In this document: one piece after another, positions 16,923 to 25,376 of the stretch
How positions within the stretch are numbered: the first letter of the stretch is position 1
Layout: each line of letters begins with the position of its first letter
Assembly: GCA_020832085.1 (NCBI GenBank)
Contig: JAFIFJ010000088.1
Coordinates: forward strand, 1 to 35,763
Source of the DNA: Gammaproteobacteria bacterium
GTDB taxonomy: Bacteria; Pseudomonadota; Gammaproteobacteria; Pseudomonadales; Azotimanducaceae
DNA length: 35,763 nt
Direction of reading: 5' to 3'
Translations under genes and position numbers: made by a program
Notes under the pieces: generated by a model
Database searches by the model: none
What the model saw: the letters and a program-made list of their open reading frames with translations, nothing else
What the model was told of the DNA's origin: nothing

Positions 16923-17201
16923 TCAGCCTTCCCGATTCGGCGGAACGTAGCCTTCTGCAGCGTCAACACCTTCGCCGGCAAGGAAGCGGTCCCGCTGCTC
17001 GGCCAGGTAGCGGCGCGATTCAGGATCCATCATGTTCAGGTGGCGCTCGTTGATGAGCATGGTCTGGTGGTGAGTCCAGTCTTCCCATGCTTGGCGGGAG
17101 ACCGTCTCGAAGATGGCTTGTCCTTTCGAGCCCGGGAATGGCGGAGCGTCGAGCCCGGGAAGCTCCTTGCCGTATTTGCTGCAGTGCACGGTTCTAGGCA
17201 T
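16923..17201 (-). CDS. yggX: Probable Fe(2+)-trafficking protein YggX
   Basis: The 92-residue cytosolic protein matches YggX, which protects iron-sulfur clusters from oxidants. Features are MPRTVHC with the conserved Cys7, [40 protein letters not shown] and VPP near the C terminus. It lies 11 bp downstream of mutY, the same order as in E. coli. Since MutY carries a 4Fe-4S cluster, the pairing makes functional sense. A longer frame upstream is shadow over mutY. Confidence 0.95.
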   Translation of the reverse strand: MPRTVHCSKYGKELPGLDAPPFPGSKGQAIFETVSRQAWEDWTHHQTMLINERHLNMMDPESRRYLAEQRDRFLAGEGVDAAEGYVPPNREG

Positions 17202-17212
17202 CGCGGAGGATC

Positions 17213-18352
17213 TCAATGCTGGCGGGTCGGTTTCAGGAATCGGACTACCGGGGCGGCCAATCCTACGGTGCTCAGCTCCTCCGGAGCAAACCAGTCCAAG
17301 CTCCGTTCTCCCACCTGCAGTGGTGCCCGGTCTGGGATGCGAACATGGCAAAGGGTCAGATTCAGTCGGTAGTGGGTGAACTGATGGCGCATCTGCTCAC
17401 GCATGAGCATGACGGTTTCCGGGCAGTCGGCCAGGCGCTGAACTGCAACCTTCGGGTCTTCCGAGTCGGGGTACTCCGGAAAGCACCAGAGTCCGCCCCA
17501 GACGCCCTGCTCCGGGCGTCTCTCCAGCAGGACATGGCCGTTCGAGTCTTCCACGACCAGCATGCATGCGTCGCGCTCAGGAAGCCTCGCTCGGGGCGCA
17601 GGTGCCGGGATCTGACCCGTGAGGCCCAAGCTTCGCGCGGCGCATAAATCGCGGACCGGACATTCTTCGCAGGCCGGGTTCCGGCGCGTACAGAGCTTGG
17701 CGCCGAGATCCATGATGGCCTGGGTATAGGCTGCGACGTCGCTGGCAGGCGTATGAGACTCGGCAAGTCGCCAAAGTCGCTGCTCAATCTCACGTTTGCC
17801 CGGCCACTCGGTGATGCCGTGGATGCGGCATAGAACGCGCTTGACGTTACCATCGAGGATGGTGGCGCGCTGGTCGAAGGCCAGCGCCAGGATTGCCCCG
17901 GCTGTCGATCTTCCGATGCCGGGCAGGTCTTGGAGGGCCTCGATGCTATCCGGGAACTGACCGCCGTGCTCGTCAGCGACCTGTCGAGCTGCCCGCCATA
18001 GATTGCGGGCACGCCGGTAGTAGCCGAGTCCGGTCCATGCAGCCAGCACAGCATCTTCTTCGGACTCGGCCAGGGTCTGGAGGTCCGGGAATCGGGTCGT
18101 GAAGCGGTCGAAGTACTTGAGGACGGTGGAAACTTGGGTCTGCTGGAGCATGATTTCGGACAGCCAGACCCGGTAGGGCGTGGGGTCGACCTTCCAGGGG
18201 AGAGCGTGGCGCCCTGCGTGCTGGTACCACGCGAGGAGGCGCTCGGAGAATGGCTCGGCCGCGGCGAGGTCTGGTTCACTGGCAAGGCTTGCTGGCGTGG
18301 CACGCAACGCGCGGGCTCCCTGGTGCTTGGGTGACTGTCGACACCATGTCAT
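17213..18352 (-). CDS. mutY: A/G-specific adenine DNA glycosylase MutY
   Basis: MutY removes adenine mispaired with 8-oxoguanine or guanine. The 379-residue protein has [12 protein letters not shown] with catalytic Glu66, the Hh[16 protein letters not shown], the catalytic Asp in [11 protein letters not shown], and the cluster ligands C-X6-C-X2-C-X5-C in [18 protein letters not shown] Nudix-like 8-oxoG recognition domain follows ([20 protein letters not shown]). About 33 residues before FSERLLAWY have no counterpart in E. coli, so the true start may be internal, although no better start codon with a ribosome-binding site is visible. It forms an operon with yggX. Confidence 0.94.
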   Translation of the reverse strand: MTWCRQSPKHQGARALRATPASLASEPDLAAAEPFSERLLAWYQHAGRHALPWKVDPTPYRVWLSEIMLQQTQVSTVLKYFDRFTTRFPDLQTLAESEEDAVLAAWTGLGYYRRARNLWRAARQVADEHGGQFPDSIEALQDLPGIGRSTAGAILALAFDQRATILDGNVKRVLCRIHGITEWPGKREIEQRLWRLAESHTPASDVAAYTQAIMDLGAKLCTRRNPACEECPVRDLCAARSLGLTGQIPAPAPRARLPERDACMLVVEDSNGHVLLERRPEQGVWGGLWCFPEYPDSEDPKVAVQRLADCPETVMLMREQMRHQFTHYRLNLTLCHVRIPDRAPLQVGERSLDWFAPEELSTVGLAAPVVRFLKPTRQH

Positions 18353-18393
18353 CGGTGCTGGGAATCCTCAAGGTCACCCCATATTGACCCTGG

Positions 18394-18403
18394 TGGGTGT
18401 CCA
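18394..18403 (+). repeat. TGGGTGTCCA motif upstream of mutY
   Basis: An exact core copy, with CACC instead of CAGA after it, in the 310-bp gap between divergent mutY and the DUF6316 gene. The rest of the gap holds the tandem repeat at 18451-18530 and no gene. Confidence 0.7.
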
Positions 18404-18450
18404 CCGCTCTCCATCCACCGCTCTGCACCGCTCCGTTGACGGTGGCCGGG

Positions 18451-18530
18451 ATTCTACCGGTGACGTAACGCGTGGGTGTCCAGGGCGTGGGTTCTACCGG
18501 TGACGTAACGCGTAGGTATCCAGGGCGTGG
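18451..18530 (+). repeat. 40-bp tandem duplication carrying the motif
   Basis: Units 18451-18490 and 18491-18530 are identical except for three bases. Each contains TTCTACCGGTGACGTAACGC, then the motif and CAGGGCGTGG. The first unit has an exact motif (TGGGTGTCCA, 18473-18482); in the second it is TAGGTATCCA (18513-18522). Two of the three differences therefore fall within the motif. Confidence 0.9.
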
Positions 18531-18662
18531 GTTTCCCGGCTTCCTGGTTTTGGGGCGGGATGACGAAACTTTCGGATCTGTTTAGAATTTGAAGGCAAGC
18601 CGTTGCTGCATCAGGATATTGGCTCCCGGAAGCAAGGCGGGCCCTGGCTAGAGGGTAAGGGG

Positions 18663-18923
18663 ATGTCTGACTACCGCTTGGGGGATGAAACACCGCCGGT
18701 ATCGAGACGGTCGAATCGCGTCTACGAGGAGGACGGGGGCTGGTTTTTTACCACCCGGGAAGGCAAGCCCATGGGGCCCTTTGACTCCGAAGGCGAAGCC
18801 AAGCAGGGCCTCAAGGATTTTATCGAGTTCATTCAGCTCGCGCCGCTCGATGCTTTGGCGTCATTGACCACTTCGCTGAGCGACGGCGAAAATGGCGGCG
18901 CTGCGGACCCGGACAAGCCCTGA
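18663..18923 (+). CDS. DUF6316-like small protein of unknown function
   Basis: The 86-residue protein is acidic and cytosolic, with no signal or membrane segment. YRLGDETPPVSRRSNRVYEE and GGWFFTTREGKPMGPFDSE are a conserved pattern I associate with the DUF6316 family found in Pseudomonas and relatives. GWFFTTREG...GPF resembles a small strand-rich module followed by a helix (AKQGLKDFIEFIQL). The ATG at 18663 follows GAGGGTAAGGGG. An upstream ATG at 18603 adds 20 residues with no family support. Function is unknown. Confidence 0.75.
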   Translation: MSDYRLGDETPPVSRRSNRVYEEDGGWFFTTREGKPMGPFDSEGEAKQGLKDFIEFIQLAPLDALASLTTSLSDGENGGAADPDKP

Positions 18924-19036
18924 CAAGCCGCCGTTCCGTTCACTCTTCCTGATGGCAGTTTGCCACCATTTCGCATTGCGCTGTTTCTCTCCTAGACTGC
19001 CCCATCGCGGGAAGCGAACCGTGATGGAGAACAGTC

Positions 19037-20209
19037 GTGACAGGGATAAGTGGCGCTGACTCGCAACCAAGGAAGCGACAGGTCTTCGAAGGCTGGCTCT
19101 TCGAGCCCCGATCGTCTGGCCAGGAGGTCTCTGAGCCAGAGCGGAATGTGGTGCTGGTGGTCGGGGAAAGCGTACCCAGGCCAGGGCTCAGGTGCCCATT
19201 GGAGTTTGTCCATGCGGCCAATGGCATCGAGGCTCGCCGTCTGCTGTCCAAGGAGGGCATGTGCGAACGCCTCGATGCGATGATCGTCGATGAAGTTCTC
19301 GAGGACACCACTGGTCTGACACTGATCTCCCAGTTGGCGATCGAAGCTCCCCATGCCATTCGAGTTCTGCTCACTTACGAACCCGACTTCCCCTACAGTC
19401 CGACCCGCCTCGCAGAACTGGCGCTGGATGATGCCTGGCGCCCGCCGATCACTGGCAGAGGGCTGGTTTCGAAGCTGCTGAAACGCCGCCCGCTGTTGGA
19501 GCGCACCCGGGCGGTTCACAGGCGTCTGGATGCCCAGACTGCTGAGCTGGAGGAACTCGAAGGCCGTTACTACCACGCCCGCCTGGCCCGTGACCGTTTG
19601 GCGCGAAATGTGGAGCGTGCCTTGCTGACGGACAAGCCTCATCTCGACGCCATGCTTTGGTGGTGGCAGGGATACCGGGAGATGCTGCAGCACCGCGTCG
19701 GTCTTTGCCCCATCGATCCTGAACCCTTGAGGCTCGTGGACATCATTTCCAAGGCGCTGGAGCGTCAAGAGTTGCAGCGCTGGTCGTTCCCCAAAGCGCT
19801 TCCTTCCAACCAGCGCGTCTGGCTCGATCCATGTCTGGTGAACCGCATGACCCGCTGTCTCCTGCGGGGCGTGCTGGAAACTGGGGGCGTCGGAGCGAAG
19901 GTTCGATGGGGCCGATTTCGCGCCAGTGGCGCCTTCACCACGATTCAGCTCCGAGTGGAGCCCGTCCGTCGCGAGATCGAGAATGTCGAAGCTTTGCTCG
20001 AAGATCCCTTCGCGCGCATGCCTGACGGCCCTTTGCGCGATCTTTCGATCGACCTCCCGTTGGCGCATGAGCTCCTGCAAAGCCAGGGTGGACGACTGGA
20101 GGGTGTACTCACGCCACCCGTCCTGACAGTTGAATGGATCATGCCGAGGCGCTGCCCTGACCTGCTGCATCCGCTGGCTCAACCCATTCGTCCGATCGGC
20201 AACCCCTGA
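19037..20209 (+). CDS. Unrecognised protein: degenerate receiver-like domain, coiled coil, ATPase-like C terminus
   Basis: I do not recognise this 390-residue protein as a named family. Residues 37-145 look like a degenerate response-regulator receiver: VVLVVGE, MIVDEVLEDTTGL with Asp85 at the phosphoacceptor position, RVLLTYEP with Thr113, and DDAWRPP where the conserved Lys is Arg. Residues 150-195 are charged and helical, probably a coiled coil. The C-terminal part has VWLDPCLVNRMTRCLLRGVL (N-box-like) and DLPLAHELLQSQGGRLEG, like the end of a histidine-kinase ATPase domain, but lacks clear DxGxG glycines. There is no membrane segment. The start is a GTG with GGAGA upstream. It lies upstream of hisB. 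A pseudo-kinase regulator is my inference. Confidence 0.65.
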   Translation: MTGISGADSQPRKRQVFEGWLFEPRSSGQEVSEPERNVVLVVGESVPRPGLRCPLEFVHAANGIEARRLLSKEGMCERLDAMIVDEVLEDTTGLTLISQLAIEAPHAIRVLLTYEPDFPYSPTRLAELALDDAWRPPITGRGLVSKLLKRRPLLERTRAVHRRLDAQTAELEELEGRYYHARLARDRLARNVERALLTDKPHLDAMLWWWQGYREMLQHRVGLCPIDPEPLRLVDIISKALERQELQRWSFPKALPSNQRVWLDPCLVNRMTRCLLRGVLETGGVGAKVRWGRFRASGAFTTIQLRVEPVRREIENVEALLEDPFARMPDGPLRDLSIDLPLAHELLQSQGGRLEGVLTPPVLTVEWIMPRRCPDLLHPLAQPIRPIGNP

Positions 20210-20229
20210 CCGGTTCAGACGGCGGTAAG

Positions 20230-20260
20230 TTGTCGTTATGGGGTCCATGGCGGCTATAAT
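20230..20260 (+). promoter_or_regulatory. Putative promoter of hisBA
   Basis: A perfect TATAAT at 20255-20260 lies 33 nt before the hisB ATG. TTGTCG at 20230-20235 is a possible -35 with a 19-bp spacer. It gives hisBA its own start independent of the upstream regulator-like gene. Confidence 0.4.
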
Positions 20261-20293
20261 CGCCGCCCCTCAAGGTCATCGCCGGATTCCGCC

Positions 20294-20887
20294 ATGGGAC
20301 CTCGTGTCGCCACTATCGCGCGAGATACGCTGGAAACGCAGATCGAAGTGACTGTCAATCTGGACGGCAGCGGTATCGGCCGCCTGGAAACTGGCGTGCC
20401 TTTCCTTGATCACATGCTGGACCAAGTGGTCCGGCATGGTCTGATCGATCTTGAAGTTCGAGCCCGGGGCGATCTCGAAATCGACGCCCACCACACGGTG
20501 GAGGATATCGGCATCACCCTCGGGCAGGCCTTTGCCCAGGCGCTGGGAGACAAGGTCGGGGTGAGGCGGTATGGCCATGCCTACGTCCCGCTCGACGAAG
20601 CTCTGTCGAGAGTCGTTGTTGATCTCTCCGGTCGGCCGGGACTGGTGTTCAATGTGCCTTTTTCGCGGGCGTGGATTGGTGAATTCGACGTCGATCTGTT
20701 TCACGAGTTCTTCCAGGGATTCGTCAATCACGCCCGAGTAACGCTGCATGTGGATAATTTGTGCGGCGACAATTCGCACCATCAGGCGGAGACCGTATTC
20801 AAGGCGTTTGGACGAGCGCTGCGGGTGGCTGTGGAGCCGGACCCACGCGCTGCCAAGATGATGCCGTCCACCAAGGGCTCACTTTGA
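20294..20887 (+). CDS. hisB: Imidazoleglycerol-phosphate dehydratase (monofunctional)
   Basis: HisB dehydrates imidazole glycerol phosphate to imidazole acetol phosphate, the sixth step of histidine synthesis (numbering differs between sources). The 197-residue protein lacks the N-terminal phosphatase domain of E. coli HisB. FLDHMLDQ (38-45), [11 protein letters not shown] (64-74) and [15 protein letters not shown] near residue 160 are the duplicated His-rich manganese sites. The stop overlaps the hisA ATG by one base. It starts with ATG at 20294, right after a strong -10 box. Confidence 0.96.
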   Translation: MGPRVATIARDTLETQIEVTVNLDGSGIGRLETGVPFLDHMLDQVVRHGLIDLEVRARGDLEIDAHHTVEDIGITLGQAFAQALGDKVGVRRYGHAYVPLDEALSRVVVDLSGRPGLVFNVPFSRAWIGEFDVDLFHEFFQGFVNHARVTLHVDNLCGDNSHHQAETVFKAFGRALRVAVEPDPRAAKMMPSTKGSL

Positions 20888-21648
20888 TGGTCGCGGAGCA
20901 TGCCGCTGCGGAGCTGATTCCTGCCATCGACCTCAAGGGTGGCCGTTGCGTCCGCCTGCGGCAGGGTCGCATGGAAGATGCGACGGTGTTCTCGGATGAT
21001 CCCGTGACCATGGCTCTGCACTGGCAGCAGCTCGGAGCCCGGCGCCTGCATGTGGTTGATCTCGATGGCGCCTTCGCCGGTAGGCCGGTGAATGGCGCGG
21101 TGATAGCAGCAATCTGCGAGGCTCTCGACATCCCGGTGCAGATCGGAGGTGGGATTCGCGATGCCGCGACGTTGCAAGGCTACCTCGATGCGGGTGTGCG
21201 TTGGGGAATCATCGGTACTCGTGCCGCCAGGGAGCCGGAGTGGGCAGTAGAACTGGCTCAGGCTCATCCAGGTCAGGTGATCGTTGGCATCGATGCCCGC
21301 AAGGGGCTGGTGGCTATGGAAGGTTGGGCGGCGACCAGCGAACTGGCGGCGGTGGACTTGGCGCGCCGTTTCGAGGATGGCGGCGTGGCGGGCATCATAT
21401 ACACTGATATCGACCGCGATGGGATGCTCGCCGGGATCAATCTCGAGGAGACCGTGACCCTGGCCGAGGCGGTTGACCTTCCTGTCTACGCGTCAGGCGG
21501 CTTGGCGACCATGGCCGATGTGGAGCGGCTCGGCGCAGCGATTGCCCGCTGCAGCGGAAGGCTCGCGGGCTGCATCAGTGGGCGCGCCCTGTACGAAGGT
21601 ACGCTGGATTACCGGATGGCCAGCGACCTGCTCGCCGGGGCTGCCTGA
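20887..21648 (+). CDS. hisA: ProFAR isomerase (HisA)
   Basis: HisA isomerises ProFAR to PRFAR in histidine synthesis. The 253-residue TIM barrel carries ELIPAIDLKGGRCVRL with catalytic Asp15, HVVDLDGAF, QIGGGIRD, VVGID-type residues (VIVGIDARKG), IIYTDIDRDGM with the second catalytic Asp, and YASGGLA for phosphate binding. It overlaps hisB by one base (TGATG). In most gammaproteobacteria hisH lies between hisB and hisA and hisF follows hisA; neither is present here, and a terminator hairpin follows directly. Confidence 0.95.
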   Translation: MVAEHAAAELIPAIDLKGGRCVRLRQGRMEDATVFSDDPVTMALHWQQLGARRLHVVDLDGAFAGRPVNGAVIAAICEALDIPVQIGGGIRDAATLQGYLDAGVRWGIIGTRAAREPEWAVELAQAHPGQVIVGIDARKGLVAMEGWAATSELAAVDLARRFEDGGVAGIIYTDIDRDGMLAGINLEETVTLAEAVDLPVYASGGLATMADVERLGAAIARCSGRLAGCISGRALYEGTLDYRMASDLLAGAA

Positions 21649-21664
21649 CTCAAACGCTCAGTCT

Positions 21665-21693
21665 AGGCGCTGCCCGCGGCGCGAGCAGCGCCT
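21665..21693 (+). terminator. Terminator-like hairpin after hisA
   Basis: A perfect 9-bp stem AGGCGCTGC/GCAGCGCCT (21665-21673 with 21685-21693) encloses an 11-nt loop, 16 bp after the hisA stop. A pyrimidine-rich tract with several T pairs follows. A second stem, TGGGGG/CCCCCA around 21723-21743, could serve the convergent yibQ operon. Confidence 0.6.
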
Positions 21694-21771
21694 TCCCTCG
21701 CCTTCCTTTGTTCCTTCCTTGTTGGGGGCCTGAAGGTCCCCCAGATAGTTCCCTGTGCCCCGAGATCCTTA

Positions 21772-21857
21772 TGGGTGTCCAGGGGCGGTTCTGGAGGAGT
21801 CCCATGGGTGTCCAAAGTGGGTTCACTGGGTGCGGTGAACGAGTTTCTGGGTGTCCA
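21772..21857 (+). repeat. Array of three TGGGTGTCCA motifs
   Basis: Exact copies start at 21772, 21805 and 21848, spaced 33 and 43 bp, all in plus orientation. The third (TTTCTGGGTGTCCAGAAAG) is part of a longer palindrome, TTTCTGG-GTGT-CCAGAAA. They lie in the 269-bp gap between convergent hisA and the yibQ-like gene, where no promoter is expected. Confidence 0.85.
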
Positions 21858-21917
21858 GAAAGAGTTTAGAACGAGTTGCGGTGGAGAAGCGGTGTCTCGG
21901 GTCGCGGTGGATCGAGG

Positions 21918-22697
21918 CTATTCGCCGGCGCTCTGTCCCGGTTCCGGCCGCGGCTCAAGGGTGACCAGGGCGGATACGGGCACCAGTTCCACCCGGTTGA
22001 GGATCCGGGGGAGCTGAGCTTCGAGGACGTCGAGGGTAACGGAGTGCGGGTGGCCGATGGCGACGGCCTGACCACGTTGTTCGGCAAGGCGAACGGCGCT
22101 CTCGAGAGCGTGTTCAATGGTCGCGCTATCCAGCACGGTGTCCAGAAAGACGTCCCGCCGGGTCGCCGGAACGCTCGCCTCGAGCGCCTTGCGCAGGGCA
22201 ACGGTCCGGGGTGTCGTACGGCTGTCGAGAAAATAGAGTCCGCGCCAAGAAAGCTCTGTCATCAGGGCGCTCATGGAAGCTTCGCACCGGGTCAGCAGGC
22301 TCCCCATGTGGTTGGAGACGCCGCTGTGATGGGGTACCTGGGCCAAGTTTGCGGCGAGCAGGGCTGCGATGGCGTCCGGTGCCATATCCGGAATCAGATT
22401 GCCGGGGCCGGCATCGAGGCCGAGCTCCGCTGTCATGGGTTGGTGAAGGATCACCTCACGGCCTGTGTTGTGGGCCTCGAGCGCAAGTTGGCTGCCGGCG
22501 GGCGTCCCGGGCAGCACTGCCAGGGTGAGCGCGCCTGGCAGACTCAGCACGCGTCGGCCCGTACCGAGGTCCCAGCCGATGTCATCGATCACCACGGCCA
22601 GTCTAGGGCGTTCGGCCCAGGCGCTGTGGACCATCGTCAGCAGCGCGGCCAGCAGGCCTGCCCGAGCGATGCCATGGATAGTGCCCTTCCGCCTCAC
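21918..22697 (-). CDS. Divergent polysaccharide deacetylase family protein (YibQ-like)
   Basis: The 259-residue protein has a signal peptide (about 1-28, ending SAWA) and a periplasmic NodB-like domain of the divergent type. LAVVIDDIGWD has the metal-type Asp pair, VILHQPMTA and SNHMGSLLT supply histidines, and AVAIGHPHSVTL comes near the end. The family sits beside envC in gammaproteobacteria, which suggests a part in cell-wall turnover at division, but its substrate is unknown. The start overlaps the ctpA stop (ATGA). A two-mismatch relative of the motif (22135-22144) encodes FLDTV; I treat it as chance. Confidence 0.85.
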   Translation of the reverse strand: MRRKGTIHGIARAGLLAALLTMVHSAWAERPRLAVVIDDIGWDLGTGRRVLSLPGALTLAVLPGTPAGSQLALEAHNTGREVILHQPMTAELGLDAGPGNLIPDMAPDAIAALLAANLAQVPHHSGVSNHMGSLLTRCEASMSALMTELSWRGLYFLDSRTTPRTVALRKALEASVPATRRDVFLDTVLDSATIEHALESAVRLAEQRGQAVAIGHPHSVTLDVLEAQLPRILNRVELVPVSALVTLEPRPEPGQSAGE

Positions 22698-23980
22698 GGA
22701 ATGGAACGCCCGAGCAGGTGCATGCCGCGCAGGATGTTGAGCGCCTCCATGATCTGACGATCGTCGCTGGCGACCGACGTTGCTGGGCTGTCCCCAGACT
22801 CTCCGTTGCCGCGCAGGTGCCGCGGCAGATCAACTTCGCGCGGCGCGCTGCGCGACTCGCGTGGGCGGTTCGTCTCCCTCTCGACCCGGATGTCCGGGAC
22901 GATGCCGTGAGCCTGTATGGAGCGCCCACCCGGCGTGAAGTAGAGCGCCGTGGTCAGCTTGATCGCACGCTCGTCGGACAGCGGCAGGATGGTCTGGACC
23001 GACCCCTTGCCGAAACTCGGTGTACCGAGCACCACGGCGCGGCGGTGGTCCTGCAGGGCGCCCGCCACGATTTCGGCGGCACTGGCCGAACCTTCGTTGA
23101 TCAGCACGATGAGCGGCACGCCTGCGCCGAGATCCTCGCCGTTCGCCGAGTAGGAAACCTGAGCGCTGGGCAGTCGACCTTCCGTGTACACGATGCGACC
23201 ACTTGCAAGGAAGGTGTCGGCCACCGCAACGGAGGCTTGCAGCACGCCCCCGGGGTTGTTGCGCAGGTCGAGAATGAGTCCGCGCAAACCGCCTTCTGCC
23301 TCATCCTGAAGCCGGGCAAGCTCGCGCCGGAGGTCGTTGCCGGTGCGGTTCTGAAACTGGGCGACCCGAAGGTAGCCGAAGCCCGGTTCGAGCATGCTGG
23401 CAGACACGCTGGGCACCTCGATGCGGCTGCGGACGAGGGACAACTCCATCAGTTCCACGGTGCCCGGCCGCCGTACGCTCAGTTCCACCACACTCCCCAC
23501 TTCTCCACGCATGGCATTGACTGCTTCGGAGAGCGTCATGTCCCGGACCGGCCGGTCGTCGATGCGGATAATGAGGTCGCCGGGCAGCAGCCCCGCGCGC
23601 TCTGCAGGCGTGCCGTCCATGGGCGCCACCACGCGGACGAGACCGTCTTCATGATCGACTTCGAGTCCAACACCTCCGAATTCGCCGCTGGTCGCTTCCT
23701 GCAGGCTGCGGTAAGCCTCTTCGTTCAGGTAGCTGGAATGGGGGTCGAGACGGCTGAGCATGCCCTCGATGGCGTTCTCGAACAGGGTTCGGTCATCCAC
23801 TTCCTCGACGTAGGCGGATCGAATCCGGTCGAGCACCTCTGCGAAGGCCCTCAGCTCTTCGAGTGGCAGGGCAGGGCTCTCGGGTGCGGTCGGTGCGGAA
23901 GCCGCGGTTGCGGGGAGCGCGAACAGGCATGCCGCAAGCAGAGCGACTGAGGCCGGCAGGCGTATACGGCGGGAGGGCAT
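22694..23980 (-). CDS. S41 family carboxy-terminal processing protease (CtpA-like)
   Basis: The 428-residue protein is a periplasmic serine/lysine protease. A signal peptide (about 1-27) is followed by a helical region (SRLDPHSSYL, 76-85), a PDZ domain (about 100-185, FGGVGLEVDHEDGLVRVV and GLLPGDLIIRI), and the catalytic core. This core has LILDLRNNPGG (235-245), the Ser in NEGSASAAEIV (295-305) and Lys325 in GTPSFGKGSVQ. The C-terminal tail after residue 370 is charged and variable. Position between envC and yibQ is conserved. A 226-bp gap separates it from envC; no Shine-Dalgarno is visible at the ATG chosen by signal-peptide fit. Confidence 0.92.
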   Translation of the reverse strand: MPSRRIRLPASVALLAACLFALPATAASAPTAPESPALPLEELRAFAEVLDRIRSAYVEEVDDRTLFENAIEGMLSRLDPHSSYLNEEAYRSLQEATSGEFGGVGLEVDHEDGLVRVVAPMDGTPAERAGLLPGDLIIRIDDRPVRDMTLSEAVNAMRGEVGSVVELSVRRPGTVELMELSLVRSRIEVPSVSASMLEPGFGYLRVAQFQNRTGNDLRRELARLQDEAEGGLRGLILDLRNNPGGVLQASVAVADTFLASGRIVYTEGRLPSAQVSYSANGEDLGAGVPLIVLINEGSASAAEIVAGALQDHRRAVVLGTPSFGKGSVQTILPLSDERAIKLTTALYFTPGGRSIQAHGIVPDIRVERETNRPRESRSAPREVDLPRHLRGNGESGDSPATSVASDDRQIMEALNILRGMHLLGRSIP

Positions 23981-24206
23981 GACAGCAGGATCCAGCGTCG
24001 GGACAGCCACGGATGATCGCATCGCAGCGCGATGACGCCAAGCTTCGCTTGGGGAGGCTCTGAAGGCGCCGAATTGTGGGCCGGTGCCGGAGCGCTGGCC
24101 GCGTTGCGTCCCTTGAAGAGGCCACCAACCCTCCCTGCGCAGCGCGCCAAGCCTCCCACCGGCACAGGCCCCCAGAGAGCTGCGGCGCACCCAGTGCGGG
24201 GCCTCC

Positions 24207-25376
24207 TCAGGTGCGCTGGGCGGGACGGCACCAGCGTGTTGGATCGGCTGGTTGTCCGTTGTGACGGATCTCGAACCAAACGCCGCTGTCGCTGCTGCCG
24301 CCGGATTGCCCGGCTGTGGCCAGGGGCTCCCCGGCCTCGACCATGTCGCCCACGTTGCGCAGCAGGGATTCGGCCTGTGCATACAGCGTCATGTAGCCAC
24401 CGCCGTGATCGAGGATGACCAGCAGGCCGAGCCCCCGCATCCAGTCGGCGAAGACCACACGGCCCGGGTGAATGGCGCGCACCGTGCTGCCGGGGGCGGC
24501 GGCGAGCAGGACACCGCCGCTGCGCCGGGAGCCTCCTGATCGGCTGGCTTGGAACCCTTGCAGGATCCGGCCCTGCACCGGCCAGGGCAGGTTTCCGCGG
24601 CTGGCGACAAAGGTCTCGCCCCTTGGTTCCACGACCTGACGCGCTAGGCGCTCGAGCAGTTCCTGCAGGCGCTCCTGGTTGCGCAGGAGTTCCGTACGTT
24701 GTGCCTCCCGGTCCTCGATGTCCGCATCGATACGGGCCAGGACGTCGCGCTGCCCGCGTCGGGCCTGGTCGAGCTGCCGGGTCTGGGTGTCCAGAGCGGC
24801 CTTTTCCCTCTCGAGTTGGGCGAGGAGGGTGTCGAGTTCGTGGCGCCGGTTCTCGAGTTCCCGGCGGCTCTGGCGGTAGGTCTCGATGGCCTCGGATCGG
24901 GAGCGCGCCAAGTGTTCGTGGTAGGCCAGGAGCCGGGCCACCCGCTCCGGGCTCTCGGCCTCGAGCAGCAACTGCAGGGGGCCGCGCCGGGACAGCAGCC
25001 AAGCCTGGCGGACCACGGCCTGCACGGCTGCGCGCGCTTCGGCCTCCCGCTGGGTCGTCTCGACGATCTCGGTTTCGAGCTGCCCGGCGAGCTCCGTCTG
25101 GGTGTCCAGAGCGTGCTGAGTGTCGCGGGCCCGAGTGGCGAGCGCGGCCAGGGCGAGGTCGGCGCGGCGGAGTTCTTCCTGCAGCTGCTCTCGATCGCGG
25201 CGGGTGGACTGCAGCCAGCTTTCCAGTCGACCGAGATCCGCCTGAATGGCTTCCAGGCGTTGCTGTGGGTTGGTGTCGGCGTAGACATCCGTCCCTGGCG
25301 TCAGGAGGAAGGCCAAAAGCAACGCGGAGAGTAGGCCCGCAGGGAAGCTTGCGCTTGGCGAGCCCTTGAGGATCAC
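24207..25376 (-). CDS. envC: Murein hydrolase activator EnvC
   Basis: EnvC activates the amidases AmiA and AmiB at the division septum. The 389-residue periplasmic protein has a signal sequence (about 1-33), a long coiled coil (about 36-250), and a LytM/M23 domain (about 263-385). The metal ligands of active M23 peptidases are missing: [10 protein letters not shown] replaces HxGxDxAAP and LYAQ replaces the YxHL histidine. This is the degenerate form expected of an activator. It starts with a GTG that overlaps the gpmI stop (GTGA at 25376-25373). Two motif copies sit in the coiled coil and both encode ALDTQT (89-94 and 194-199). Confidence 0.93.
   Translation of the reverse strand: MILKGSPSASFPAGLLSALLLAFLLTPGTDVYADTNPQQRLEAIQADLGRLESWLQSTRRDREQLQEELRRADLALAALATRARDTQHALDTQTELAGQLETEIVETTQREAEARAAVQAVVRQAWLLSRRGPLQLLLEAESPERVARLLAYHEHLARSRSEAIETYRQSRRELENRRHELDTLLAQLEREKAALDTQTRQLDQARRGQRDVLARIDADIEDREAQRTELLRNQERLQELLERLARQVVEPRGETFVASRGNLPWPVQGRILQGFQASRSGGSRRSGGVLLAAAPGSTVRAIHPGRVVFADWMRGLGLLVILDHGGGYMTLYAQAESLLRNVGDMVEAGEPLATAGQSGGSSDSGVWFEIRHNGQPADPTRWCRPAQRT
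24784..24793 (+). repeat. TGGGTGTCCA motif in envC (second coiled-coil copy)
   Basis: An exact full-consensus copy, GTCTGGGTGTCCAGAGCG. On the sense strand it encodes ALDTQT at residues 194-199. Confidence 0.8.
25099..25108 (+). repeat. TGGGTGTCCA motif in envC (first coiled-coil copy)
   Basis: An exact full-consensus copy with the same 18-base context GTCTGGGTGTCCAGAGCG as the copy 315 bp away. It encodes ALDTQT at residues 89-94. Confidence 0.8.

Noticed and set aside
19527..19536. TGGATGCCCA in the regulator-like gene as another motif copy
   Set aside because: Two mismatches in the core; one such match is expected by chance over this length.
24083..24206. Extension of ctpA to 24382
   Set aside because: The upstream residues overlap envC in another frame and would place the clear signal peptide in mid-protein.
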